DNA from: Membranihabitans marinus
Lineage (GTDB): Bacteria > Bacteroidota > Bacteroidia > Chitinophagales > Saprospiraceae
DNA length: 64,000 nt
Direction of reading: 5' to 3'
Assembly (NCBI RefSeq): GCF_019802045.1
Contig: NZ_JAHVHU010000014.1
Location: 105,735-169,734, forward strand
A program made the position numbers and the translations under genes. Below are positions 16,429 to 25,209 of this stretch, piece after piece (within the stretch, counting starts at the first letter, position 1; each line of letters begins with the position of its first letter). The notes under the pieces were generated by a model. The model was not told where the DNA came from. It ran no database searches and saw only the letters and a list, made by a program, of their open reading frames with translations.

Positions 16429-17098
16429 GGGTGTTGTCCACTATTTTCATATACATTCTAACATCATCGACCGGACGATCATTGGGGTCTGAGGAAAGTC
16501 TTGAAATATTCTTTACTACATTCATCCCGTCTTTTACTTCACCAAAAACCGAATATTCTTTATCAAAAGAAGGTATACCCCCGACAAGTTTGTACAGACG
16601 TCGTTGTTCCGGTGTATATTTGAATCCCTTTTCTTTTTCGACCTGATCCAGATCTCTGTCTGTGACAGGATGGCCCATGACAATAAAAAACTGAGAACCG
16701 GATGATTTTTTGATTGGATTGACACTATCTGGTTTTCGGGCACCTGATACGGCACCGTAGGTATGAACAAATTGAAAGTCGGGTTGAATGGTGTAATCCA
16801 GCTCACCGCGCCCCAGAAACTTACCGGGTAAAGCGTGTTTTGATTCCGGATCTCCGCCTTGGATAATCATGTCAGGAATGACCCGATGAAACAGCAAGCT
16901 ATCATAAAAACCATCCTCCACCAGTTGAACGAAGTTTTTACGGTATTCCGCCGTTTCTTCATAAAGCTGAAGCGTAATCTTGCCCTGATTGGTCGTTATT
17001 TCGACTATTTGTGGTTTTTCTTTTGCACACCCGAAAAGGCAAACGCTCAAAACCAAAGCCCAACAGTATGCTGTAAATCTACTCCACCGATACTTCAT
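16418..17098 (-). CDS. Lipoprotein cyclophilin-type peptidylprolyl isomerase
   Basis: 226 residues with a lipoprotein signal (LFGC). A single cyclophilin domain carries FYDSLLFHRVIPDMIIQGG, GAVSGARKPDSVNPIKKSS, SGSQFFIVMG and FGEVKDGMNVVKNI. It is a periplasmic folding factor paralogous to the downstream gene. It overlaps both neighbours (20 bases with the upstream gene, 11 with the downstream one), so translation of the operon is probably coupled. Confidence 0.92.
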   Translation of the reverse strand: MKYRWSRFTAYCWALVLSVCLFGCAKEKPQIVEITTNQGKITLQLYEETAEYRKNFVQLVEDGFYDSLLFHRVIPDMIIQGGDPESKHALPGKFLGRGELDYTIQPDFQFVHTYGAVSGARKPDSVNPIKKSSGSQFFIVMGHPVTDRDLDQVEKEKGFKYTPEQRRLYKLVGGIPSFDKEYSVFGEVKDGMNVVKNISRLSSDPNDRPVDDVRMYMKIVDNTHEQ

Positions 17099-17456
17099 CC
17101 TCGAATACTTTTGCTTTAAAATAGTGTATGACCTTATGCTTAAGCCACTCTTCCTGATCTTTCACCCCTTTAATATCGAATGGTTTCAACTGTTCGAAGT
17201 GGGGCCATCCCTCTTCATCCAGAGCATGAAACTGGTAATAACCCTCCATCTCGAGTAACGTGCATACTGCTACATTCATCAAGTCACGTTTTTCTTCCTT
17301 TGTCCATTCTTCCTTGGCCTGGCCAAGTTCTCTGATTCCGATTAACAATAAGACATTGTTTAGGTCAGGTAGTTTTTCCTGATCCATCAGATCCTTGAGA
17401 AAATGCCGGATCCGTAGCCATTCAAAATCAATTTCCCACGCTTCCATAATTCTCAT
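17079..17456 (-). CDS. Conserved hypothetical protein, first gene of the cyclophilin/ppgK operon
   Basis: 125 residues, acidic, no signal peptide or membrane segment. It contains LPDLNNVLLLIGIRELGQ and ALDEEGWPHFEQL. It is familiar as a small cytoplasmic protein kept beside cyclophilin genes in Bacteroidota, but I know no function. A promoter-like TACCTTTG lies only 12 bases before the ATG, so translation may start at the in-frame ATG at 17447 (MEAWEIDFEW). Confidence 0.8.
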   Translation of the reverse strand: MRIMEAWEIDFEWLRIRHFLKDLMDQEKLPDLNNVLLLIGIRELGQAKEEWTKEEKRDLMNVAVCTLLEMEGYYQFHALDEEGWPHFEQLKPFDIKGVKDQEEWLKHKVIHYFKAKVFEDEVSVE

Positions 17457-17468
17457 TTATTACGAAGG

Positions 17469-17476
17469 CAAAGGTA
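17469..17476 (-). promoter_or_regulatory. Candidate -7 element for the 17456-14772 operon
   Basis: On the minus strand TACCTTTG followed by C matches the Bacteroidota TAnnTTTG element. A TTTG at the usual -33 distance is not clear, so this is a partial match. Position implies a very short leader. Confidence 0.5.
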
Positions 17477-17496
17477 CCAAAACAGTTTAATTAGTC

Positions 17497-18720
17497 CTAT
17501 TTTTTCTGTCGAAATGAAAGGTTTACTGCCCGGATAGCAGCTGGCCAAGATGCTAAAAAACAAATGAGAATGACGACCGATATGCCCAGAATGAAATCAG
17601 TTCCATGCAGTTCACTGGGGTAGCTATCCACGATCATGCTCTCACCCATCCGTAAGAGTCCGAATGTTTTGTGTAGCCAATATATAAGCAGGGTTACGCC
17701 GGTTCCGGTCAGGATACTGGTCAACGCATAAAATCCGCCCAATTTGAAAATGATTCGGCGAATATCTTTTTTTTGTGCACCCATTGCTTTGAGTATACGG
17801 AAATGATCACTTTTCTCAATCACAATCATCCAGATGCATCCGACCAGATTAAATGCGATCAAAATGATTGTAAAAATCACAATGATATATCCGATCCATT
17901 TTTCGATATTCATCAGTTTGTACAAGTCTTCATCCTGCTGATAATTGTTACGGATGATTATTTTTTGTTCATTGAAAATGTGGTGCAGCGATTGGCGAAC
18001 CCGGTTTTCTGCACCCTCATCCGCTAGTTTGATTTGTAATCCGGTATAGACAGTGTCCGGGTAGCCGATTAAGGAGCGCACAAAGTCCAGCGGCGCATAG
18101 GCATGACCAGAACCTTCTTCCTGAACGACGCTAAATGTACCTGAAGGGTAAATCACCTGCCGGCGAAGCAAGTCCTGGCCCAGGAAGGTAGTACCTGAAG
18201 AACGAGGAAAGAAGGTCTCAACGGGTTGAAAGGGATCATTGATCACCACATTCAGATTTCTCTTTAATGTGGTACCGAGGATAAGCTGAGGCTCGCCCTC
18301 CATGTACAGTTCCAGCGCACCCAATGAGCGGTAGGGGCGGAGGTCGACCACCGAAAAATAATTTTCAGGCACACCGTAGAGACTAGCCACCAGATTATTG
18401 TTGTCATACGAAAATAATACGGTTTCTTCCAACACCGGAGCTGCTGCAGCTACCCCGGTCAAAGCGGTCACTTCTTCGAGTTGCTGTGGCGTAATATCCA
18501 TGGTTTTTCCACGCTCCGAAGCGATGTAAAGATCCGGGTTGGTTTGGCTAAACATGGAAAGAAGCAGACCCTCAAACCCATTGAAAACACTGCCTACCAG
18601 CAAAAGCACCGTGAACCCAATGGTTAATCCAATCACACTCAATGCGCTGATGTAATTGATGAAGTGATTTTTCTTGCGTTTATAAAAATACTTCCAGGCG
18701 ACCTGAGTTGATATTGACAT
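17497..18720 (-). CDS. ABC transporter permease, FtsX/LolE type
   Basis: About 407 residues. It has an N-terminal transmembrane helix (ISALSVIGLTIGFTVLLLVG), a large periplasmic MacB-like domain (about 60-270), and three C-terminal helices (WIGYIIVIFTIILIAFNLVG, an internal segment near GGFYALTSILTG, and FILGISVVILICFLASW). This is the LolC/E-like topology for moving lipoproteins or other molecules out of the inner membrane. No ATPase gene is adjacent, so its LolD-like partner must be elsewhere. The ATG at 18720 is preferred to a TTG one codon upstream. Confidence 0.9.
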   Translation of the reverse strand: MSISTQVAWKYFYKRKKNHFINYISALSVIGLTIGFTVLLLVGSVFNGFEGLLLSMFSQTNPDLYIASERGKTMDITPQQLEEVTALTGVAAAAPVLEETVLFSYDNNNLVASLYGVPENYFSVVDLRPYRSLGALELYMEGEPQLILGTTLKRNLNVVINDPFQPVETFFPRSSGTTFLGQDLLRRQVIYPSGTFSVVQEEGSGHAYAPLDFVRSLIGYPDTVYTGLQIKLADEGAENRVRQSLHHIFNEQKIIIRNNYQQDEDLYKLMNIEKWIGYIIVIFTIILIAFNLVGCIWMIVIEKSDHFRILKAMGAQKKDIRRIIFKLGGFYALTSILTGTGVTLLIYWLHKTFGLLRMGESMIVDSYPSELHGTDFILGISVVILICFLASWPAAIRAVNLSFRQKK

Positions 18721-18891
18721 CAAAATGGTTTAAATTCTTTTCGATTATATATACACCAGTACACATGGTGTTTTAGCGGACAAGGAATAAAACCTTTACG
18801 GTCCAGATTTTGGATAGCCAATGAGAAGGTATTTGATCGTGCTTTACCTACAACGAACAAGTCGTTTGCTGTACAATCTGAATTGAATTGA

Positions 18892-21879
18892 TCACTGGCT
18901 TATATCTGGTGCGCTTTGTCCCATGCCCATGGAAACATATATCGCGTTCTGTATTTTAGATCGATAATTGTGTAAACTTAATAAATTCGGTCGATTTGGA
19001 TAGTTTGGGTAGGTGCGATTGGATAAAAAAATGTATACCAGTTCATTGGCAGGATCTGCCCACGCAGCCGTTCCGGTGAATCCATAATGACCAAAAGTAT
19101 CGGGACTGGCTAACGAGGCGATATTGCACCTCGAATCCGGAACGTTAAGACTTTTCATATCAAAGCCTATTGCCCGGCGGGTCTCCAGAGGATGCCGGGT
19201 AGTGAATTCACGGACGGTGGATGGCCGATATATCTGCTTCCCGCCATATTGACCTTCATTGAGCAGCATCTGAAAAAACACCGCCAGATCCCGACTGTTG
19301 GAAAACAGACCGGCATGCCCGCTGATTCCATCCATCATGGCAGCACCCATGTCATGTACAAAGCCATGTACGGTTGAATGTCTGAAGTATCCGTCCTCTT
19401 CGGTCGGAACAATCTTTTCCAAGGGGAAGTATTTGGCGGGCTGGAAGGAGGTATGTACCATTCCCAGTGGTTCATAAACTTGTTCCCGGACATAGTTATC
19501 CAAAGTTTGACCGGTAACCTTTTGAACGATGCGGGCTATCAAATAAAACCCCAAATCACTGTACTTATATGAGGTGGAGCTTCGCAGGGGACTGTCCAGG
19601 ATCAATTGAAATATGGTGTCGGGGTAGTCTGCACGAAGGAACAAATTGGGCGATACTTCGTGTGGAAAATCCTCGGAATATTGAGTTCTGTAATATGTGG
19701 CACTCGGCAAACGAGATTTGTCTGTATTGAGTGTAGACATGTAAAAAGGAATCCAGGGTTTGAGCCCGGCGCGGTGTGCCATAATATTGCGCAGGGTAAG
19801 GTGGGCTTTGTTTGTATTGACAGTTGCAGGCAGATAGGTACTGATCGGGGTGTCGAGATCAACGACTCCATTTTCATACAATTTCATAATGGCTGCTGTT
19901 CCGGCAACCACTTTTGTTACACTGGCCAGATCATAAATGTCATATTGATTAACCGGAATTTGCTTTTCATAGGTATGATAGCCAAATGCTTTTTGCATAA
20001 CAATCTTGTTGTTTTTTGCAATAAGGATTTCACAGCCTGGCATGGCTTCCTCAAAGAAAGCTGCATTGACCAGTGAGTCGATTTTTTGATGAAGTTTCCT
20101 TCCGTTGATTCCAACGGATTCGGGTAAGCCGTACTGCAGAACTTCTGCACTGGCTGTCGTAATGCCCTGATTGAAAGTACTGATTGGTGAGGCGGTGACC
20201 GGTAATCTTCCGCTAAATTTTTCTTTCCCGAACAAGGCCCTGGCCATATTGGATTGGGTAAATCCATCGTCACTGTAGCCGACCGCTATTGTTTTTACCG
20301 GATCAAAGAAGGTCAATGAATAGGGACTGCCAAATACAACCAATACTACTTCGTGCTGTGCAGCGAGTTGATTGATGAGATGTACTTCGGATTTGTTGAG
20401 TCCAAAATTTCTCGAAGCATATTTTGACATATCGTGCAAGCTGATAATAAAGGTACTTGCTTGCTCTTCTTTCAGAGAATCAAAGACACGACGAGTAGTT
20501 TGGAGATCTGTGGATTGGTATTGCCGGGCTTTCGTGAATTTTGATAATTCTTTTTGAAATGGAGTTTCTGAACTTGCCCCCAGAGCCACGCTGATGATGT
20601 TTTCACCGCCGTTTAACGGAACCACGGTGTTTTCATCACGGACCAGCGTTGCGGCGGCACGGATGAGTTCTTCTTTTAAAAGAATGGCAGAATCAGTGTT
20701 CAGCTTCTGTGCGATGTTATGTGTTGTCAATGAAGGTGGTGGCTGATTCAAGCCGATCTGGTATTTGTATCGAAGGATTTTTTTGACACTTTCAGCCAGC
20801 CGATCTTGTGAAATGACGTTGTTCGTCACCGCTTGTTTAAGTTTTTGTACAGCCAGAGGAAGGTTGTTGGGGAGAAGCAAAAGATCATTGCCTGCTTGGA
20901 ATGCTTTTAATTCCACGATGCCATCCGGCCAGTTTGCACTTACGGCTTTCATCTCGAGCCCATCGGTAATGATGAGGCCTTCAAAGCCAATAGAGTCCTT
21001 GAGCAGATTGGTGATCGTATTGTATGACAGACTGGAAGGAATTTTATCCCGGTCATCCAGCGCGGGGATGTTCAGATGTGCGACCATAATGCTGGCCAGG
21101 TCTGTTTTTGCCAGAGCTGTAAAAGGGTATAGTTCGATGTTTTTGAGCCGATCCAAATCGTGGTTGATGACTGGCAGCGCATGATGAGAGTCGACATCCG
21201 TGTCACCGTGACCAGGAAAATGCTTGGCGCTGGCAAGGATTCCATGATCCTGAAGCCCCTTCATATACATGTAGGATTTGGCGGTTACATTTAGTTTGTC
21301 CTCTCCGAACGACCGGTCATTAATGACGGGATTGCGTGGGTTGTTGTTGATATCAACTACCGGGGCAAAATTAAAATTCACACCAATGAGTTTGAGCTCT
21401 CGGGCTATTTCTTTCCCCAATCGATAAATGAGTTCATTATTTTGAATGGCGCCCAATGTCAGTTGCCGCGGGAAAGTAACAGCATGTTCTTTGAACCGCA
21501 TGGAAGGCCCCCATTCTGCATCCATGGTGACAAATAAAGGGATGTCTGCAAGTGATTGGTATTTATTAACTAGCTCAATCTGCCGTGCGGGAGTCCCCTG
21601 GAAAAAACAAAGCCCACCTACCTTATATTTTTCGATCTGTCGGGTGACAGACTGGATGTGGTCTTCGCCCAGATCCGAATGTGCCCGAATGATAAACAGT
21701 TGACCGATACGTTCGTCCAGGGTCATATTTCTATACACAGAATCCACCCATTGTGCCTCCTGATCCTGCGGATGGTTTTCTTGAGCTTTGGCGTGGTCAT
21801 AGACGGTTGGTGCCATTAAAAACAACAGCAAAAGCAAAGCAATTGAAATTATGCTGCCTGTTTTAAACAAATTACCCAT
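18892..21879 (-). CDS. Fusion of GH3 glycoside hydrolase and serine hydrolase (beta-lactamase family)
   Basis: About 995 residues. Signal peptide ending DHAKAQ. The N-terminal GH3 domain (about 40-380) has the beta-N-acetylglucosaminidase motif KHFPGHGDTDVDSHHALP and the nucleophile loop IITDGLEMKAV. A GH3 C-terminal-like domain follows to about residue 580. From about 600 to the end is a PF00144 serine hydrolase with SxxK in LASVTKVVAGTAAIM, YSDLGFYLIARI and HYGFTGTAAW. This fusion is known in Bacteroidota and suggests muropeptide processing: removing GlcNAc and cleaving the peptide in the periplasm. It is encoded alone. The ATG at 21879 is preferred to a GTG four codons upstream. Confidence 0.93.
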   Translation of the reverse strand: MGNLFKTGSIISIALLLLLFLMAPTVYDHAKAQENHPQDQEAQWVDSVYRNMTLDERIGQLFIIRAHSDLGEDHIQSVTRQIEKYKVGGLCFFQGTPARQIELVNKYQSLADIPLFVTMDAEWGPSMRFKEHAVTFPRQLTLGAIQNNELIYRLGKEIARELKLIGVNFNFAPVVDINNNPRNPVINDRSFGEDKLNVTAKSYMYMKGLQDHGILASAKHFPGHGDTDVDSHHALPVINHDLDRLKNIELYPFTALAKTDLASIMVAHLNIPALDDRDKIPSSLSYNTITNLLKDSIGFEGLIITDGLEMKAVSANWPDGIVELKAFQAGNDLLLLPNNLPLAVQKLKQAVTNNVISQDRLAESVKKILRYKYQIGLNQPPPSLTTHNIAQKLNTDSAILLKEELIRAAATLVRDENTVVPLNGGENIISVALGASSETPFQKELSKFTKARQYQSTDLQTTRRVFDSLKEEQASTFIISLHDMSKYASRNFGLNKSEVHLINQLAAQHEVVLVVFGSPYSLTFFDPVKTIAVGYSDDGFTQSNMARALFGKEKFSGRLPVTASPISTFNQGITTASAEVLQYGLPESVGINGRKLHQKIDSLVNAAFFEEAMPGCEILIAKNNKIVMQKAFGYHTYEKQIPVNQYDIYDLASVTKVVAGTAAIMKLYENGVVDLDTPISTYLPATVNTNKAHLTLRNIMAHRAGLKPWIPFYMSTLNTDKSRLPSATYYRTQYSEDFPHEVSPNLFLRADYPDTIFQLILDSPLRSSTSYKYSDLGFYLIARIVQKVTGQTLDNYVREQVYEPLGMVHTSFQPAKYFPLEKIVPTEEDGYFRHSTVHGFVHDMGAAMMDGISGHAGLFSNSRDLAVFFQMLLNEGQYGGKQIYRPSTVREFTTRHPLETRRAIGFDMKSLNVPDSRCNIASLASPDTFGHYGFTGTAAWADPANELVYIFLSNRTYPNYPNRPNLLSLHNYRSKIQNAIYVSMGMGQSAPDISQ

Positions 21880-22065
21880 TGAAATATTCACTACAATTCC
21901 TCTTTTTTCTATGCGTGTTAACTTTGAACGAGCCTGCCCTGGAGGGTGCTTAATCAGGGGATGTTTTTAAACCTGCAAATACAATACCAATCCGGACAAG
22001 AGCTGTTCATACTATCCTATCGGTGTGAAAAATAAGAAAGTACGCTCACATTTGGGATATAATTT

Positions 22066-23808
22066 TCAGATTTTCATTATTTTTAAAACGATGACACCTT
22101 CGGATGTTGAAAGTCTTGCAAAATATACGCCTGGACGAAGGTGAGCTGTTTTAAATTTCCGGGTCTCCTTTCTTCTCAATTGTATTGATGTTATCACCTG
22201 CCCTTGGACATCATATAGTTGACCCTGCACCGGTAATGTGGATTGGTTCTCAACATACATATAATTCTGAGCAGGGTTGGGGTATATTCGTAAAAAATGA
22301 TCGGGGGGGATCCTTTTGTCAGTTGATGTAGGCTGATATTGCTTTGCCAGTTGGACTGCATTGACGGCGTCGATTCGACCAAATCCGTAAACAAGATTGG
22401 GATGAAGATCTGATCCACAGGGGTTATCCCGGACTGGAAGGGCACTTTCGGTGAGAATCCTTCGCAACAGATCAGGACGCCCTCTAAATGCCGGGTTGGC
22501 TTCAATAACCAATGCAGCTACACCAGCTGCAATCGGTGCTGAAATACTGGTGCCACTACTTTTTACAAAGGTTTCGTTGGGGTAGATTGAAGTGATACCC
22601 TGACCTGGTGCTACGACGTCAGGTTTGATGATCTGTGTTTGCTTTACAGGACCCCGACTGCTAAAATCGGTGATGCTGTCGGTTTGTCCTGTGGCACCTA
22701 CCGTAAATACAGAGGAAAATATCGCGGGCGGGTCCATGAGCGAGGAACATCCTTTTCGACCCGTATTCCCCGCCGATGCTACCACAAAAATTCCGGCTTG
22801 CGTCAATCGGGCAGTTGCGGAGTCAAGCAACCAATAATTCGCAGGTACACAACCTTCATTATAGGGACATGACCAACTGTTATTAATGATGTCTGGAGCA
22901 AGGGCTGGGTTGGGGTTTTGTCCGTGCAAGTCGGTGGGGGCCAGGCACCATTCCAGACCTTTGAGATAGGTCGAAAGATGACCTTTCCCCCGATCCATTA
23001 TTCGGGAACTGATCCACTGAGTTCCTGGTGCGATCCCGGTGAAATGTTTTTCAGATACCCCGGTGATCAATCCCATCGTAAAAGTTCCATGACCATGATC
23101 ATCACATGGTAAAACAGATTGGTAGCCACATGGGTTTGTGGAAGCTTGTTCACCGGGTGTGGAATAATATTTTAAAGCATCGTGCCAGTTGTGATTATGA
23201 TTGACAGCGCCGTTATTTTGGAGGCCCCGGTAATTGTTTTTCAAAAAAGTGTGTTCCCATTTCATTCCAGTGTCGAGACCTGCGACGACCACACCCTGAC
23301 CGGTAATCCCCGTTTGCCATACGGAGTCAGCCCGGATGTGGCTGATTCCCCAGTGCAACAAACTATCTACTCGGCGAGTGGATCCAGGGACAGAAACTTC
23401 CGGTGGTACGACCAGAGGGAAATCAGGGAGAATGGAAGTCAGATCAGGGTGAGTACTCAGTCTTCGAAGCGTCATACTATCTAGTCTGGCCTGTACCGCA
23501 TTGATAATATAGAAAGAATAATGAGGTACTTTCCAGGAACTCAGAGAATCAAGTAATCGGCTCTGGGAATGCGTAGCTGCTCGAATAAGCCCTTCAAACA
23601 TCCGTGTCGTTTTTTCAGATTTGGGAAGGTCGACGGGTATCGGTTCATGCTGATTCTGCTGGCGGAAAACCAAAATGCAGGACAGGGTATCTTCGATGGC
23701 AAAATTTTCATGGATTAATGGATGAATATCCACCAATGGTGTTTCCTGCCCCGAAAGGCAGGACACTTTTATGAGACAGATAATCAGAGGAATTTTCCAG
23801 GGAATCAT
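22066..23808 (-). CDS. Subtilisin-like (S8) serine peptidase with T9SS C-terminal sorting domain
   Basis: 580 residues. Signal peptide, a propeptide-like region (about 25-135), and an S8 catalytic domain with Asp in VVVAGLDTGMKWEH (about 179), His in DDHGHGTFTMGL (about 240) and Ser in SSGTSISAPIAAG (about 420). The C-terminal ~75 residues (LRIYPNPAQNYMYVENQS, then LRPGVYFARL and VLKIMKI) are a type A T9SS signal. It is probably exported by the type IX system to the surface or medium. It is convergent with no neighbour and has no obvious operon partner. Confidence 0.95.
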   Translation of the reverse strand: MIPWKIPLIICLIKVSCLSGQETPLVDIHPLIHENFAIEDTLSCILVFRQQNQHEPIPVDLPKSEKTTRMFEGLIRAATHSQSRLLDSLSSWKVPHYSFYIINAVQARLDSMTLRRLSTHPDLTSILPDFPLVVPPEVSVPGSTRRVDSLLHWGISHIRADSVWQTGITGQGVVVAGLDTGMKWEHTFLKNNYRGLQNNGAVNHNHNWHDALKYYSTPGEQASTNPCGYQSVLPCDDHGHGTFTMGLITGVSEKHFTGIAPGTQWISSRIMDRGKGHLSTYLKGLEWCLAPTDLHGQNPNPALAPDIINNSWSCPYNEGCVPANYWLLDSATARLTQAGIFVVASAGNTGRKGCSSLMDPPAIFSSVFTVGATGQTDSITDFSSRGPVKQTQIIKPDVVAPGQGITSIYPNETFVKSSGTSISAPIAAGVAALVIEANPAFRGRPDLLRRILTESALPVRDNPCGSDLHPNLVYGFGRIDAVNAVQLAKQYQPTSTDKRIPPDHFLRIYPNPAQNYMYVENQSTLPVQGQLYDVQGQVITSIQLRRKETRKFKTAHLRPGVYFARLSTSEGVIVLKIMKI

Positions 23809-23905
23809 AGGTTGTGAATTTGTACTAAGATAAGATTCTGTGGTTTCTTTTGAGTATATTTCTCGCCGCTTATATTGTATAAACGGATTAATTTAGAACT
23901 GACCC

Positions 23906-24409
23906 ATGACTCTCCACGAATTTCTGACATTGGTAGACCACCATAGTTTTATCATATTCTACTATGGGTTTTCGATGCTGTTTTCTGTGCTCCTCGGGTT
24001 GCTTTTTCTTCATAAGATGGGGCATCCCAAGGTGTGGAATTATTTTTTTTCCTTCCTGCTTTATATGATGAGTGTGCTGGGGATGTTTTCACTTATAATG
24101 GCCTTTTATCAGTGGATAACCAGTGCATTGGTTACATCGGCAGTCGTGATTCTCATTCCTTTTGTTACGATGGTTATTGGTCTAGTTCTCATTTATAATC
24201 GGGTAGATATTACGTTACTAACAGGTTTTGGGAATGGGCGTATATTTTTTGCCGTATTATTTTTCATCCTAATTACGGGTTTTTGGCTGGATCAGGCTGG
24301 TTGGGTTTCATTTTCAACCTGGCCTGTTTATCTGGTGCTTCTTTTTTTCATTGGTATGACATTGGTAGTACGGAAAGTTTCCATGATACAGTGGGATAAA
24401 AATAAATAG
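23906..24409 (+). CDS. Small integral membrane protein of unknown function
   Basis: 167 residues with four to five hydrophobic helices (FYYGFSMLFSVLLGLLFL, FFSFLLYMMSVLGMFSLIMA, VVILIPFVTMVIGLVLIY, FFAVLFFILITGFWL, VYLVLLFFIGMTLVV). No catalytic motif is recognised. It lies divergently from the subtilase and upstream of the DUF937 gene. The 166-base gap after it includes ATCATA-tgt-TATGAT but no clear terminator. Function unknown. Confidence 0.75.
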   Translation: MTLHEFLTLVDHHSFIIFYYGFSMLFSVLLGLLFLHKMGHPKVWNYFFSFLLYMMSVLGMFSLIMAFYQWITSALVTSAVVILIPFVTMVIGLVLIYNRVDITLLTGFGNGRIFFAVLFFILITGFWLDQAGWVSFSTWPVYLVLLFFIGMTLVVRKVSMIQWDKNK

Positions 24410-24575
24410 CCTTTCGCAAAAATGCCAGTCCTTCTGGATCCGGATGAGATCATATGTTATGATACTGGCCGAAAACACAATGGACTGAGATATTTATAGT
24501 ATCTTTTGCACAAAATGGACGGGTGATACCGTTGGAAGTACTTATCATTGACTTATTAACAATTAAATTCAAATT

Positions 24576-25202
24576 ATGGCAAACATTTTAGACCTTATAG
24601 GCAGTTCGTTGGATAGTGAAGTCGTATCTAAGCTGGATCAAGAAGTTGGTGTGGGCGATCAGGAGAAAACGGCATCTGCTTTAGACAGCATCTCAAAAGT
24701 AATATTAGCCGGCATCAACAAAAATGCACGGTCACCGGAAGGGCTGCAATCATTGAACCGGGCCTTAGAAAAAGACCACAATGGTGAAGTTTTTAACGAT
24801 GTGGCGGGGAATTTGCTTCAGCGTGACGCCAATAGGGCCCAGGGAAACGAACGAACACTCAATGGTGCCGGTATCCTTCGACACGTGTTGGGATCCAATG
24901 AAAGCAGTGTTTTCGAATCACTGGCGAACGCGAACAACATGGACAAGAATAAACTGATGTCCCTGGCAGTAAAGATTGCTCCATTCGTGATGGGAGCATT
25001 GGGCAAGGCAAAAAATGAGGAAGGATTGGATACGGGGGGTATCGGAGCACTACTTGGTGGAGTGATGAATTCCATATCTGGCCAGGATGCCAACCAGGGG
25101 AGTTTTCTAAATTCTATTCTCGATCAGGATGGCGATGGAAGTATTGTCGATGATGTGGCCGGAATGGGTAAAAAGTTATTTGGCGGACTGTTCAAGAAAT
25201 AA
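24576..25202 (+). CDS. DUF937 domain-containing protein
   Basis: 208 residues, cytoplasmic, rich in Asn, Gly and Asp. The layout MANILDLIGSSLDSEVVSKL..., LAVKIAPFVMGALGKAK..., GGIGALLGGVMNSISGQD and the C-terminal LDQDGDGSIVDDVAGMGKK matches the DUF937 family, whose function is unknown. The terminal Asp-rich DxDxDG-like loop may bind a divalent cation. The propeller gene starts seven bases after its stop, so the two are probably co-transcribed. Confidence 0.85.
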   Translation: MANILDLIGSSLDSEVVSKLDQEVGVGDQEKTASALDSISKVILAGINKNARSPEGLQSLNRALEKDHNGEVFNDVAGNLLQRDANRAQGNERTLNGAGILRHVLGSNESSVFESLANANNMDKNKLMSLAVKIAPFVMGALGKAKNEEGLDTGGIGALLGGVMNSISGQDANQGSFLNSILDQDGDGSIVDDVAGMGKKLFGGLFKK

Positions 25203-25209
25203 TCAGGGC

